Position numbers and translations under genes: made by a program
From: Siphonodentalium dalli
Lineage: Eukaryota; Mollusca; Scaphopoda; Gadilida; Siphonodentaliidae
Direction of reading: 5' to 3'
Assembly: GCA_032622095.1 (NCBI GenBank)
Contig: CP136063.1
Coordinates: 267,707,426-267,771,425 of the forward strand
DNA: 64,000 nt
Shown here: in pieces, positions 22,351 to 37,350 of the stretch
Numbering within the stretch: position 1 is the first letter of the stretch
Layout of the letters: each line of letters starts with the position of its first letter
The notes under the pieces: generated by a model
The model's input: the letters and a program-made list of their open reading frames with translations, nothing else
Told to the model about the DNA's origin: nothing
Database searches by the model: none

Positions 22351-23880
22351 GTTATTTGATTACATGTTATGTAAGTCGTCATCATTGTTTTTTTTTTTAT
22401 AAAATCGTCATCATTGTTATATTTTCATTTTGTTCTGATGATAATCCATGTTCAATAAACATCTGAATTTGAATTGATGTCCAGATATCTTGTCATGGTA
22501 CTCTGACAAAACACCCTCAGGAAGAAAACAAACAGTAGGACAAACCTTTTGGGACCAAACGACATTATTACAAAACGCCCTCGGTTGATATAAGTTATCT
22601 GGTTGAGGGAGAAAACAAATAACTTGCATTTGGCGTCGTCCGGCAAAACATGTTCTCTGGTGCATATCTTGGTCGGATTTTGTCGTTAAATAATTTAGCA
22701 CGGGATACAATCCATACAATTGGGACATTGGTCATGGCATGGTACATGGAAGTTGACATCAGCATGTTTATAGGGACAAGCACATTTGGTATAATTCGGC
22801 CAAAATAAATCATTAACCAAATGATGCAATACCGTAAATGCTCTCGTGCAGAATAGACATGTATGTATATACAGGTGTTCCAATCTCGGTAGCTCGAGCG
22901 AGAACAGCATTGTTAACCTACGGCCGGTTCTGCCAAGTGCGCAACATAAACATGACACGGACCGCACCTCCCCAAGCTGCCTTCATAAGGACAATATAAT
23001 ATCATGCAGCCAATTGCCCTGTATGCATTTGTTGGCAATCAGGCAAGTTGTTAGCTAAAGCGGAAATGAATATATTAACCAGTGCACATGGACTTGCAAC
23101 GCGCTCCGCTCCCATTCCATGCATCCAAACGGCCTCTATGCGCTGTCCCTATTATACATGTACTCGGATAGAGGCAGTTTGGATGCACGTTTTACGTTAA
23201 TAGTACGGTAGTATTATTAAAGTCAAGGGGATCGATACAATACCCCCGTTTACCATCACTAGAAAATCTGACAAATTTAGCCCATTTATCCAACAATGGC
23301 ATCTATATCGCCATGGGTGGTCGGCGATTGATTCTTTCATTTTAAACCATACATGTACAAACGCTCATCAATTTCATTATATATATGCAAGCATTTAGTA
23401 TGTTCTTCTGAATATTGTCTCCCAACAGCGTCAAAAAGCAAGGTCTGGGTGGCGCAAACGATGTGCATGGCCCGGCACGCATCCAGCTTATTATAATTAC
23501 AAAACGATCGAACAATCAACTAAAACGTTTAGCGCTCAATGATCACTTGTTGTCTGATAATGTATCTATGCACACGTCGTCATTATCTATTTTTAACAAC
23601 CAAATTAGAGGGTAATTATGAAATATTCATTATTGTTTGAACTCTCCATCGCGATTCGCGATCGCATCTACAAACAACTCGACATATGAAGCTGGGTGTG
23701 TTCATTTGCTACAATGAGTATATGACTGAACAAAGACACCCAACCCCTCCCCACACGTTTCAAACGAAAACATTGTCCCATTAGAAATGTCCTTAAAGTG
23801 TTTGTCGGAAAGTGTCATATGCCATGAAGACATGTAAATAAACGACGAATGGAGATATCGTACGTTGATAACTGCTTATT
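22351..23880. other. Stretch with one short inverted repeat, no gene
   Basis: Frames of 60-103 codons occur, none with a recognisable domain. TGCATCCAAACGGCCTCTAT (23120-23139) and ATAGAGGCAGTTTGGATGCA (23168-23187) form a 20-bp inverted repeat with one mismatch around a 28-bp loop. Nothing else is defended. Confidence 0.5.
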
Positions 23881-26800
23881 GCTATATTAAAGATACGGGC
23901 GGCGTTGGCAGTGGGTATGCTGTTAAAATATTCACCTCCGTCAAAAACAGCCATAAACCTTAGGGAGACTCTTGAAATAATCCGACCTTATGGAGAATCT
24001 CGATATACCATTTCCTATGCAACGCGTAGCTTCTGGGTAAGGTGAGGGCATTTGTTATTAATCGAAAAAAAAACATCTTTTATTGCTATATCAAAGATAC
24101 GGGCGGTGTTGGCAATCATCGCACACCTTGAAGACAGTATATTATTACACAATACACTATTTACGCCCCATTATGTTTGCATATGAACAATGCTTTAATA
24201 TTCCATATGTTGATGGCGAGACATCTCGATATATCATTTTCTATGCAACGTAAAGCTTCTGGTTATGGTGAGAGCATTTGGTATCAAACAAACAAAAAAT
24301 CTTTTATTGCTATATAAAAGATACGGCCAGTGTCGGCGGTGGGCATGCTACTAACATATTCACATCCGTCAAATGTGTTACGTAAACAAAAGCAAACAAC
24401 GTTAGCTTTCCTAGGTTTTATTTAGATCCGGATATGGTAAACATAAAGAGCGTTATTTGTTACTACTTTCCTTAAATGGAAATAATAAAGAGCGTTTATA
24501 TAATGTTTGTGTGATTAACCACTATAATTGCGTTGTGTTATGTAAACGGAAGCAAAACTTCCGTAACACGAGCATGCTGTTGTTTACGCAATCATCGTAC
24601 ACATTGAGGACAATACACTATTCACGCGCTGATTACGTTTGCATCTGAACAAAACTGTACATATTTTAATATTCCATCTGTTGGTGGCGATTTGACCACA
24701 TATTAATATTTCTGCAACGAACACCGCCCGTGCCTTTAATTATTATAACCAATGCCATGTACTGATATACATATACATATAGCTAACAAAATTAACGTCA
24801 TTATGGAGACTCTTGAAATAATCCGACCTTAGGGAGACAACTCGACACAGCTATATATATATTAATATTCCATCTGTTGGTGGCGATTTGAACACATGAA
24901 TATTTCTGCAACGAACGCCGCCCGTGCCTTTAATTATTATAACCAATACCATGTAATGGTATACATATACCTAACAACATGAACGACATTAGGGAGACTC
25001 TTGAAATAATCCGACCTTAGGGAGACATCTCAATATATCATTTTCCATGCAACGCGCAGCTTCTGGGTATGGTGAGAGCATTTGGTATTAATAATAATAA
25101 AAACACAAGTTTTATTGCTCATATTAAAGATACGGGCGGTGTTGGGTATGCTGTTAAAATATTCATCTCCGTCAAAAACCGCCATAAACAGAAATAGTAA
25201 AATATAGGCAGAATTTGTTGTTATATCATACAAAAATATGGCATAAACAGTATGTTATTGTCAATTGTTTTCACTTTGTTGTGCAAACACAAGGAAAAAC
25301 CGTTACGTTTCCTGGCTTTTGTTTAGATCCGGATATGTTAAGCATAAAGAGCGTTGTTTGTTACTGTTTTTCTTATATGGAAATAATGAAGAGCGTTTAT
25401 ATAATGTTTGTGTGATTAACCAATATGATTGCGTTGTGTTATGTAAACAGACTCAAAACTTCTGTATCACGAGCATGCTGTTGTTTACGCAATCACCGTA
25501 CACATTGAGGACAATACACTATTCACGCGCTGATTACGTTTGCATATGAACAAAACTGTGCATATTTTAATATTCCATCTGTTGGTGGCGATTTGAGCAC
25601 ATATTAATATTTCTGCAACGAACACCGCCCGTGCCTTTAATTATTATAACCAATGCCATGTACTGATATACATATACCTATAGCTAACAAAATTAACGAC
25701 ATTAGGGAGACTCTTGAAATAATCCGACCTTAGGGAGACATCTCGACACAGCTATATATATTTTAATATTCCATCTGTTGGTGGCGATTTGAACACATAT
25801 GAATATTTCTGCAACGAACGCCGCCCGTGCCTTTAATTATTATAACCAAAACCATGTAATGATATACATATACCTAACAACATGAACGACATTAGGGAGA
25901 TTCTTGAAATAATCTGACCTTAGGGAGACATCTCAATAAATCATTGTCCATGCAACGTGCAGCTTCTGGGTATGGTGAGAGCATTTGGTATTAATAAAAA
26001 AACATCTTTTATTGCTCATATTAAATATACGGGCGGTCTTTGGCGGTGGGTATGCTGTTAAAATATTCAGCTCCGTCAAAAACCGCCATAAACAGAAATA
26101 GTAAAATATAGGCAGAATTTGTTGTTATATCATACAGAACTATGGCATAAACAGTATGTTATTGTCAACTGTTTTCACTTTGTTGTGCAAACAAAAGGAA
26201 AAAACCGTTACGTTTCCTGACTTTTGTATAGATTCGGATATGGTAAGCATAAAAAGCGTTCTTTGTTACTGTTTTTCTTATATGGAAATAATGAAGAGCG
26301 TTCATGTAATGTTTGTGAGATTAACCAATATGACTGCGGTGTGTTATGTAAACAGCAGCAACACTTCTGTAACACGAGCAGGCTGTTGTTCACACAACCA
26401 TCGTACACCTTGAGGACAATATACTATTTACGAGCTGATTATGTTTGCATATGAACAAAACTATATATTTTAATATTCCTATTGATGGTGGCGATTTGAC
26501 CGCATATTAATATTTCTGCAACGAACGCCGCCCGTGTCTTTAATTATGATAACCAATGCCGTGTACTGATATACATATGCATATAGCTAACAAAATTAAC
26601 GACATTAGGGAGACTCTTGAAATAATCCGACCTTAGGGAGACATCTCGACAAAGCTATATATATTTTAATATTCCATCTGTTGGTGGCGATTTGAACACA
26701 TATGAATATTTCTGCAACGAACGCCGCTCGTGCCTTTAATTATTGAAACCAATACCATGTAATGATATACATATACCAAACAACATGAACGACATTAAGG

Positions 26801-29800
26801 AGATTCTTGAAATAATCCGACCTTAGGGAGACATCTCAGTATATCATTTGCCATGCAACGCGCAGCTTCTTGGTATGGTGAGAGCATTGGTGTAAATAAT
26901 AAAATAACATCTTTTATTGCTCATATTAAAGATACGGGAGATTTTGGCGGTGGGTATGCTGTTAAAATATTCATCTCCTTCAAAAACCGCCATAAACAGA
27001 AATAGTAAAATATAGGCAGAACGTTTTGTTATATCATACAGAAATATGGCATAAACAGTATGTTATTGTCAATTGTTTTCACTTTGTTGTGCAAACAAAA
27101 GGAAAAAACCGTTACGTTTCCTGACTTTTGTATAGATCCGCATATGGTAAGCATAAAGAGCGTTGTTTGTTACTATTTTTCTTATATGGAAATAATGAAG
27201 AGCGTTTATATAATGTTTGTGTGATTAACCAATATGATTGCGTTGTGTTATGTAAACAGAAGCAAAACTTCTGTAACACGAGCATGCTGTTGTTTACGCA
27301 ATCATCGTACACATTGAGGACAATACACTATTCATGCGCTGATTACGTTTGTATATGAACAAAACTGTACATATTTTAATATTCCATCTGTTGGTGGCGA
27401 TTTGACCACATATTAATATTTCTGCAACGAACACCGCCCGTGCCTTTAATTATTATAACCAATGCCATGTACTGATATACATATACATATAGCTAACAAA
27501 ATTAACGACATTATGGAGACTCTTGAAATAATCCTACCTTAGGGAGACATCTCGACAAAGCTATATATATTTTAATATTCCATCTGTTGGTGGCGATTTG
27601 ATCACATATGAATAGTTCTGCAACGAACGCCACCCGTGCCTTTAATTATTATAACCAATGCCATGTACTGATATACATATACATATAGCTAACAAAATTA
27701 ACGACATTAGTGAGACTCTTGAAATAATCCGACCTTAGGGAGACATCTCGACAAAGCTATATATATTTTAATATTCCATCTGTTGGTGGCGATTTGATCA
27801 CATATGAATAGTTCTGCAACGAACGCCGCCCGTGCCTTTAATTATTATAACCAATACCATGTAATGATATACATATACCTAACAACATGAAACGACATTC
27901 GGGAGACTCTTGAAATAATCCGACCTTAGGCAGACATCTCAATATATCATTTTCCATGCAACGTGCAGCTTCTGTGTATGGTGAGAGCATTTGGTATTAA
28001 TAAAAAAATATCTTTTATTGCTCATATTATAGATACGGGCGGTGTTGGCGGTGGGTATGCTGTTAAAATATTCATCTCCGTCAAAAACCGCCATAAACAG
28101 AAATAGTAAAATATAGGCAGCATTTGTTGTTATATCATACAGAAATATGGCATAAACAGTATGTTATTGTCAATTGTTTTCACTTTGTTGTGCAAACAAA
28201 AGGAAAAAACCGTTACGTTTCCTGACTTTTGTATAGATCCGGAAATGGTAAGCATAAAGAGCGTTCTTTGTTACTATTTTACTTATATGGAACTAATGAA
28301 GAGCGTTTATATAATGTTTGTGTGATTAACCAATATGATTGCGTTGTGTTATGTAAACAGAAGCAAAACTTCTGTAACACGAGCATGCTGTTGTTTACGC
28401 AATCATCGTACACATTGAGGACAATAGACTATTCGTTCGCTGATTATGTTTGCATATGAACAAAACTGTACATATTTTAATATTCCATCTGTTGGTGGCG
28501 ATTTGACCACATATTAATATTTCTGCAACGAACACGGCCCGTGCCTTTAATTATTATAACCAATGCCATGTACTGATATACATATACATATAGCTAACAA
28601 AATTAACGACATTAGGGAGACTCTTGAAATAATCCGACCTTAGGGAGACATCTCGACACAGCTATATATATTTTAATATTCCATCTGTTGGTGGCGATTT
28701 GATCACATATGAATAGTTCTGCAACGAACGCCGCCCGTGCCTTTAATTATTATAACCAATACCATGTAATGATATACATATACCTAACAACATGAAACGA
28801 CATTCGGGAGACTCTTGAAATAATCCGACCTTAGGCAGACATCTCAATATATCATTTTCCATGCAACGTGCAGCTTCAGGGTATGGTGAGAGCATTTGGT
28901 ATTAATAAAAAAACATCTTTTATTGCTCATATTAAAGATACGGACTGTCTTTGGCGGTGGGTATGCTGTTAAAATATTCAGCTCTGTCAAAAACTGCCAT
29001 AAACAGAAATAGTAAAATTTAGGCAGAATTTGTTGTTATATCATACAGAACTATGGCATAAACAGTACGTTACGTTTCCTGACTTTTGTATAGATCCGGA
29101 TATGGTAAGCATACAGAGCGTTGTTTGTTACTATATTTCTTATATGGAAATAATGAAGAGCGTTTATATAATGTTTGTGTGATTAACCAATATGATTGCG
29201 TTGTGTTATGTAAACAGAAGCAAAACTTCTGTAACACGAGCATGCTGTTGTTTACGCAATCATCGTACACATTGAGGACAATACACTATTCATGCGCTGA
29301 TTACGTTTGCATATGAACAAAACTGTACATATTTTAATATTACATCTGTTGGTGGCGATTTGACCACATATTAATATTTCTGCAACGAACACCACCCGTG
29401 CCTTTAATTATTATAACCAATGCCATGTACTGATATACATATACATATAGCTAACAAAATTAACGACATTAGGGAGACTCTTGAAATAATCCGACCTTAG
29501 GGAGACATCTCGACAAAGCTATATATATTTTAATATTCCATCTGTTGGTGGCGATTTGATCACATATGAATAGTTCTGCAACGAACGCCACCCGTGCCTT
29601 TAATTATTATAACCAATGCCATGTACTGATATACATATACATATAGGTAACAAAATTAACGACATTAGGGAGACTCTTGAAATAATCCGACCTTAGGGAG
29701 ACATCTCGACAAAGCTATATATATTTTAATATTCCATCTGTTGGTGGCGATTTGATCACATATGAATAGTTCTGCAACGAACGGCGCCCGTGCCTTTAAT

Positions 29801-31363
29801 TATTATAACCAATACCATGCAATGATATACATATACCTAACAACATGAAACGACATTCGGGAGACTCTTGAAATAATCCGACCTTAGGCAGACATCTCAA
29901 TATATCATTTTCCATGCAACGTGCAGCTTCTGGGTATGATGAGAGCATTTGGTATTAATAAAAAAACATCTTTTATTGGTCATATTAAAGATACGGGCGA
30001 TTTTGGCGGTGGGTATGCTGTTAAAATATTCATCTCCGTCAAAAACCGCCATAAACAGAAATAGTAAAATATAGGCAGAAGTTGTTGTTATATCATACAG
30101 AAATATGGCATAAACAGTATGTTATTGTCAATTGTTTTCACTTTGTTGTGCAAACAAAAGGAAAAAACCGTTACGTTTCCTGACTTTTGTATAGATCCGG
30201 ATATGGTAAAAATAAAGAGCGTTGTTTGTTACTATTTTTCTTATATGGAAATAATGAAGAGCGTTTATATAATGTTTGTGTGATTAACCAATATGATTGC
30301 GTTGTGTTTTGTAAACAGAAGCAAAACTTCTGTAACACGAGCATGCTGTTGTTTACGCAATCATCGTACACATTGAGGACAATAGACTATTCACGCGCTG
30401 ATTACGTTTGCATATGAACAAAACTGTACATATTTTAATATTCCATCTGTTGGTGGCGATTTGACCACATATTAATATTTCTGCAACGAACACCGCCCGT
30501 GCCTTTAATTATTATAACCAATGCCATGTACTCATATACATATACATATAGCTAACAAAATTAACGACATTAGGGAGACTCTTGAAATAATCCGACCTTA
30601 GGGAGACATCTCAACAAAGCTATATATATTTTAATATTCCATCTGTTGGTGGCGATTTGATCACATATGAATAGTTCTGCAACGAACGCCGCCCGTGCCT
30701 TTAATTATTATAACCAATACCATGTAATGATATACATATACCTAACAACATGAAACGACATTCGGGAGACTCTTGAAATAATCCGACCTTAGGCAGACAT
30801 CTCAATATATCATTTTCCATGCAACGTGCAGCTTCAGGGTATGGTGAGAGCATTTGGTATTAATAAAAAAACATCTTTTATTGCTCATATTAAAGATACG
30901 GACTGTCTTTGGCGGTGGGTATGCTGTTAAAATATTCAGCTCCGTCAAAAACTGCCATAAACAGAAATAGTAAAATATAGGCAGAATTTGTTGTTATATC
31001 ATACAGAACTATGGCATAAACAGTACGTTACGTTTCCTGACTTTTGTATAGATCCGGATATGGTAAGCATACAGAGCGTTGTTTGTTACTATATTTCTTA
31101 TATGGAAATAATGAAGAGCGTTTATATAATGTTTGTGTGATTAACCAATATGATTGCGTTGTGTTATGTAAACAGAAGCAAAACTTCTGTAACACGAGCA
31201 TGCTGTTGTTTACGCAATCATCGTACACATTGAGGACAATACACTATTCATGCGCTGATTACGTTTGCATATGAACAAAACTGTACATATTTTTATATTA
31301 CATCTGTTGGTGGCGATTTGACCACATATTAATATTTCTGCAACGAACACCACCCGTGCCTTT

Positions 31364-31952
31364 AATTATTATAACCAATGCCATGTACTGATATACATAT
31401 ACATATAGCTAACAAAATTAACGACATTAGGGAGACTCTTGAAATAATCCGACCTTAGGGAGACATCTCGACAAAGCTATATATATTTTAATATTCCATC
31501 TGTTGGTGGCGATTTGATCACATATGAATAGTTCTGCAACGAACGCCACCCGTGCCTTTAATTATTATAACCAATGCCATGTACTGATATACATATACAT
31601 ATAGCTAACAAAATTAACGACATTAGGGAGACTCTTGAAATAATCCGACCTTAGGGAGACATCTCGACAAAGCTATATATATTTTAATATTCCATCTGTT
31701 GGTGGCGATTTGATCACATATGAATAGTTCTGCAACGAACGCCACCCGTGCCTTTAATTATTATAACCAATGCCATGTACTGATATACATATACATATAG
31801 CTAACAAAATTAACGACATTAGGGAGACTCTTGAAATAATCCGACCTTAGGGAGACATCTCAACAAAGCTATATATATTTTAATATTCCATCTGTTGGTG
31901 GCGATTTGATCACATATGAATAGTTCTGCAACGAACGCCGCCCGTGCCTTTA
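31364..31952 (+). repeat. 196-bp sub-repeats inside the satellite
   Basis: Three consecutive copies of a 196-bp block run from TAATTATTATAACCAATGCC through GACATTAGGGAGACTC to CGCC(A/G)CCCGTGCCTT, at exact 196-bp steps (31364, 31560, 31756, 31952). Each joins the element's right end to the linker. Other units of the satellite carry one or two copies. Copy number of this block explains most of the unit-length variation. Confidence 0.85.
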
Positions 31953-34734
31953 ATTATTATAACCAATACCATGTAATGATATACATATACCTAACAACAT
32001 GAAACGACATTCGGGAGACTCTTGAAATAATCCGACCTTAGGCAGACATCTCAATATATCATTTTCCATGCAACGTGCAGCTTCAGGGTATGGTGAGAGC
32101 ATTTGGTACTAATAAAAAAACATCTTTTATTGCTCATATTATAGATACGGGCGGTGTTGGCGGTGGGTATGCTGTTAAAATATTCATCTCGGTCAAAAAC
32201 CGCCATACACAGAAATAGTAAAATATAGGCAGAATCTGTTGTTATATCAAACAGAAATATGGCATAAACAGTATGTTATTGTCAATTGTTTTCACTTTGT
32301 TGTGCAAACAAAAGGAAAAACCCGTTACGTTTCCTGACTTTCGTATAGATCCGGATATGGTAAGCATAAAGAGCGTTGTTTGTTACTATTTTTCTTATAT
32401 GGAAATAATGAAGAGCGTTTATATAATGTTTGTGTGATTAACCAATATTATTACGTTGTGTTATGTAAACAGAAGCAAAACTGCTGTAACACCAGCATGC
32501 TGTTGTTTACACAATCATCGTACACATTGAGGACAATACACTATTCACGCGCTGATTACGTTTGCATATGAACAAAACTGTACATATTTTAATATTCCAT
32601 CTGTTGGTGGCGATTTGACCACATATTAATATTTATGCAACGAACACCGCTCGTGCCTTTAATTAGTATAACCAATGCCATGTACTGATATACATATACA
32701 TATAGCTAACAAAATTAACGACATTAGGGAGACTCTTGAAATAATCCGACCTTAGGGAGACATCTCGACAAAGCTATATATATTTTAATATTCCAACTGT
32801 TGGTGGCGATTTGATCACATATGAATAGTTCTGCAACGAACGCCACCCGTGCCTTTAATTATTATAACCAATGCCATGTACTGATATACATATACATATA
32901 GCTAACAAAATTAACGACATTAGGGAGACTCTTGAATTAATCCGACCTTAGGGAGACATCTCAACAAAGATATATATATTTTAATATTCCATCTGTTGGT
33001 GGCGATTTGATCACATATGAATAGTTCTGCAACGAACGCCGCCCGTGCCTTTAATTATTATAACCAATACCATGTAATGATATACATATACCTAACAACA
33101 TGAAACGACATTCGGGAGACTCTTGAAATAATCCGACCTTAGGCAGACATCTCAAATTATAATTTTCCATGCAACGTGCAGCTTCTGGGTATGGTGAGAG
33201 CATTTAGTATTAATAAAAACACATCTTTTATTGCTCACATTAAAGATACGGGCGGTGTTGGCGGTGGGTATGCTGTTAAAATATTCATCTCCGTCAAAAA
33301 CCGCCATAAACAGAAATAGTAAAATATAGGCAGAAGTTGTTGTTATATCATACAGAAATATGGCACAAACAGTATGTTATTGTCAATTGTTTTCACTTTG
33401 TTGTGCACACAAAAGGAAAAAACCGTTACGTGTCCTGACTTTTGTATAGATCCGGATATGGTAAGCATAAAGAGCGTTGTTTGTTACTATTTTTCTTATA
33501 TGGAAATAATGAAGAGCGTTTATATAATGTTTGTGTGATTAACCAATATGATTGCGTTGTGTTTTGTAAACAGAAGCAAAACTTCTGTAACACGAGCATG
33601 CTGTTGTTTACACAATCATCGTACACATTGAGGACAATACACTATTCACGCGCTGATTACGTTTGCATATGAACAAAACTGTACATATTTTAATATTCCA
33701 TCTGTTGGTGGCGATTTGACCACATATTAATATTTCTGCAACGAACACCGCCCGTGCCTTTAATTATTATAACCAATGCCATGTACTCATATACATATAC
33801 ATATAGCTAACAAAATTAACGACATTAGGGAGACTCTTGAAATAATCCGACCTTAGGGAGACATCTCAACAAAGCTATATATATTTTAATATTCCATCTG
33901 TTGGTGGCGATTTGATCACATATGAATAGTTCTGCAACGAACGCCGCCCGTGCCTTTAATTATTATAACCAATACCATGTAATGATATACATATACCTAA
34001 CAACATGAAACGACATTCGGGAGACTCTTGAAATAATCCGACCTTAGGCAGACATCTCAATATATCATTTTCCATGCAACGTGCAGCTTCAGGGTATGGT
34101 GAGAGCATTTGGTATTAATAAAAAAACATCTTTTATTGCTCATATTAAAGATACGGACTGTCTTTAGCGGTGGGTATGCTGTTAAAATATTCAGCTCCGT
34201 CAAAAACCACCATAAACAGAAATAGTAAAATATAGGCAGAATTTGTTGTTATATCATACAGAACTATGGCATAAACAGTACGTTACGTTTCCTGACTTTT
34301 GTATAGATCCGGATATGGTAAGGATAAAGAGCGTTTTTTGTTACTATATTTCTTATATGGAAATAATGAAGAGCGTTTATATCATGTTTGTGTGATTAAC
34401 CAATATGATTGCGTTGTGTTATGTAAACAGAAGCAAAACTTCTGTAACACGAGCATACTGTTGTTTACGCAATCATGGTACACATTGAGGACAATACACT
34501 ATTCATGCGCTGATTACGTTTGCATATGAACAAAACTGTACATATTTTAATATTCCATCTGTTGGTGGCGATTTGACCACATACTAATATTTCTGCAACG
34601 AACACCGCCCGTGCCTTTAATTATTATAACCAATGCCACGTACTGATATACATATACATATAGCTAACAAAATTAACGACATTAGGGAGACTCTTGAAAT
34701 AATCCGACCTTAGGGAGACATCTCGACAAAGCTA

Positions 34735-34743
34735 TATATATTT
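34735..34743 (+). repeat. 9-bp target duplication, left
   Basis: TATATATTT directly precedes the foldback element and is repeated at 46890-46898 directly after it. The uninterrupted satellite reads GCTATATATATTTTAATATT at this point, which fits duplication of these nine bases on insertion. Confidence 0.9.
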
Positions 34744-37350
34744 ACAGACATGACAATTGGAACTTATTCCCTATTCCTTATTTCCAAAAATGTCGCTTTC
34801 GACCGATTTGACGGCATGGGTGGGTGGCCCGCCCCAAATACCACCTAGAAACACCCCGACCCCCCCCCACCCATCACCCCCGGGGTGTGCCACCCCGAGG
34901 GGGTGAAAATGGGGTATGGACCATTTTCGAGTACGGTAAGGATTTCGACCGATTTGACGGCATGGGTGGGTGGCCCGCCCCAAATACTACCTAGAAACAC
35001 CCCGACCCCCACCCATCACCCCGGGGGGTGCCACCCCGAGGGGGTGAAAATGGGATATGGACCATTTTCGAGAACGGTAAGGATTTCGACCGATTTGACG
35101 GAATGGGTGGGTGGCCCGCCCCAAATACTACCTAGAAACACCCCGAACCCCCACCCATCACCCCCGGGGGTGCCACCCCGAGGGGGTGAAACTGGGGTAT
35201 GGAACATTTTCGAGCACGGTAAGGATTTCGACCGATTTGACGGCATGGGTGGGTTGCCCGCCCCAAATACTACCTAGAAACACCCCGACCCCCCACCCAT
35301 CACCCCCGGGGGTGCCACCCCGAGGGGGTGAAAATGGGGTATGGACCATTTTCGAGAACAGTAAGGATTTCGACCGATTTGACGGCATGGGTGGGTGGCC
35401 CGCCCCAAATACCACCTAGAAACACCCCGACCCCCCACCCATCACCCCGGGGGGTGCCACCCCGATGGGGTGAAAATGGGGTATGGACCATTTTCAAGAA
35501 CGGTAAGGATTTCGACCGATTTGACGGCATAGGTTGGTGGCCCGCCCCAAATACCACCTAGAAACACCCCGATCCCCCACCCTTCACCCCCTGGGGGTGC
35601 CACCCGAGGGGGTGAAAATGGGGTATGGAACATTTTCGAGAACGATAAGGATTTCGACCGATTTGACGGCATGGGTGGGTGGCCCGCCCAAATTATACCA
35701 CCTAGAAACACCCCGACCCCCAACCCATCACCCCGGGGGGGTGCCACCCCGAGGGGGTGAAAATGGGGTATGGACCATTTTCGAGAACGGTAAGGATTTC
35801 GACCGATTTGACGGCATGGGTGGGTAGCCCGCCCCAAATAACACCTAGAAACACCCCGACCCCTATCCATCACCCCCGGGGGGTGCCACCCGAGGGGGTG
35901 AAAATGGGGTATGGACCATTTTCGAGAACGGTAATGATTTCGACCGATTTGACGGCATGGGTGGGTGGCCCGCCCCAAATATTACCTAGAAACACCCCGA
36001 CCCCCCACCCATCACCCACGGGGGTGCCACCCCGAGGGGGTGAAAATGGGGTACGGACCATTTTCGAGAACTGTAAGGATTTCGACCGATTTTACGGCAT
36101 GGGTGGGTGGCCCGCCCCAAATACTACATAGAAACACCCCGACCCCCCACCCTTCACACCCGGGGGGGTGCCACCCCGAGAGGTTGAAAATGGGGTATGG
36201 ACCATTTTCGAGAACGGTAAGGATTTCGACTGATTGACGGCATGGGTGGGTGGCCCGCCCCAAATATTACCTAGAAACACCCCGACCCCTACCCATCACC
36301 CCCGGGGGGTGCCACCCCGAGGGGTGAAAATGGGGTATGGACCATTTTCGAGAACGGTAAGGATTTCGACCGATTTGACGGGATGGGTGGGTGGCCCGCC
36401 CCAAATACTACATAGAAACACCCCGACCCCCCACCCATCACCCCCGGTGGGTGCCACCCCGAGGGGGTGAAATGGGGTATGGACCATTTTCGAGAACGGT
36501 AAAGATTTCGACCGATTTGAAGGCATGGGTGGGTGGCCCGCCCCAAATACTACATAGAAACACCCCGACCCCCCACCCATCACCCCCGGGGGGGGGGAGT
36601 GCCACCCTGAGGGAGTGAAAATGGGGTATGGACCATTTTCGAGTACGGTAAGGATTTCGACCGATTTGACGGCATGGGTGGGTGGCCCCCCCCCAAATAC
36701 CACCTAGAAACACACCGACCCCTACCCATCACCCCCGGGGGGTGCCACCCGAGGGGGTGAAAATGGGATATGGACCATTTTCGAGATCGGTAAGGATTTT
36801 GACCGATTTGAGGGCATGGGTGGATGGCCCGCCCCAAATACTACCTAGAAACACCCCGACCCCTCACCCATCACCCCCGGGGGGTGCCACCCCGAAGGGG
36901 TGAAAATGGGGTATGGACCATTTTCGAGAACGGTAAGGATTTCGACCGATTTGACGGCATGGGTGTGTGGCTCGCCCCAAATACCACCTAGAAACACCCC
37001 GACCCCCACCCATCACCCCCGGGGGGTGCCACCCCAAGGGGGTGAAAATGGGGCATGGACCATTTTCGAGAACGGTAAGGGTTTCGACCGATTTGACGGC
37101 ATGGGTGGGTGGCCCGCCCAAATAGCACATAGAAACACCCCGACCCCCCACCTATCACCCCCGGGGGGGGGGGTGCCACCCGAGGGGGTGAAAATGGGAT
37201 ATGGACCATTTTCGAGAACGGTAAGGATTTCGACCGATTTGACGGCATGTGTAGATGGCCCGCCCAAAATACCACCTAGAAACACCCCGACCCCCACCCA
37301 TCACCCCGGGGGGTGCCACCCGAGGGGGTGAAAATGGGGTATGGACCATT
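34744..37350 (+). repeat. Left arm of the foldback element
   Basis: This arm holds about 18 units of about 142 bp. Each has AAGGATTTCGACCGATTTGA, CGGCATGGGTGGGTGGCCCG, CCTAGAAACACCCCGACCCC, CACCCATCACCCCCGGGGG, GTGCCACCCCGAGGGGGTGA and GAAAATGGGGTATGGACCAT. The last phrase begins an 8-bp stem, GAAAATGG/CCATTTTC. Variation is mostly in C- and G-run lengths. The G-rich strand is the minus strand here. Confidence 0.9.

Larger units (their letters stand above)
23881..34743 (+). repeat. Satellite built from a TIR element, left part
   Basis: About a dozen head-to-tail units each hold a GGGCGGCGTT-family element (ATACGGGCGGTGTTGGCGGT to AACGCCGCCCGTGCC) plus a linker with GACATTAGGGAGACTCTTGA and TTGAAATAATCCGACC. 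The first units (23881-26900) are irregular and partly truncated. From about 27.1 kb a higher-order pattern appears. A repeated landmark lies at 27128, 28229, 29086, 30187 and 31044, giving alternating spacings of 1101 and 857 bp and an exact 1958-bp dimer. Then 30187 to 33442 and 31044 to 34299 are both 3255 bp. The short unit lacks about 49 bp (CAATTGTTTTCACTTTGTTG region) and one 196-bp sub-repeat. The array is broken at 34743 by the foldback element and resumes at 46890. Confidence 0.85.
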
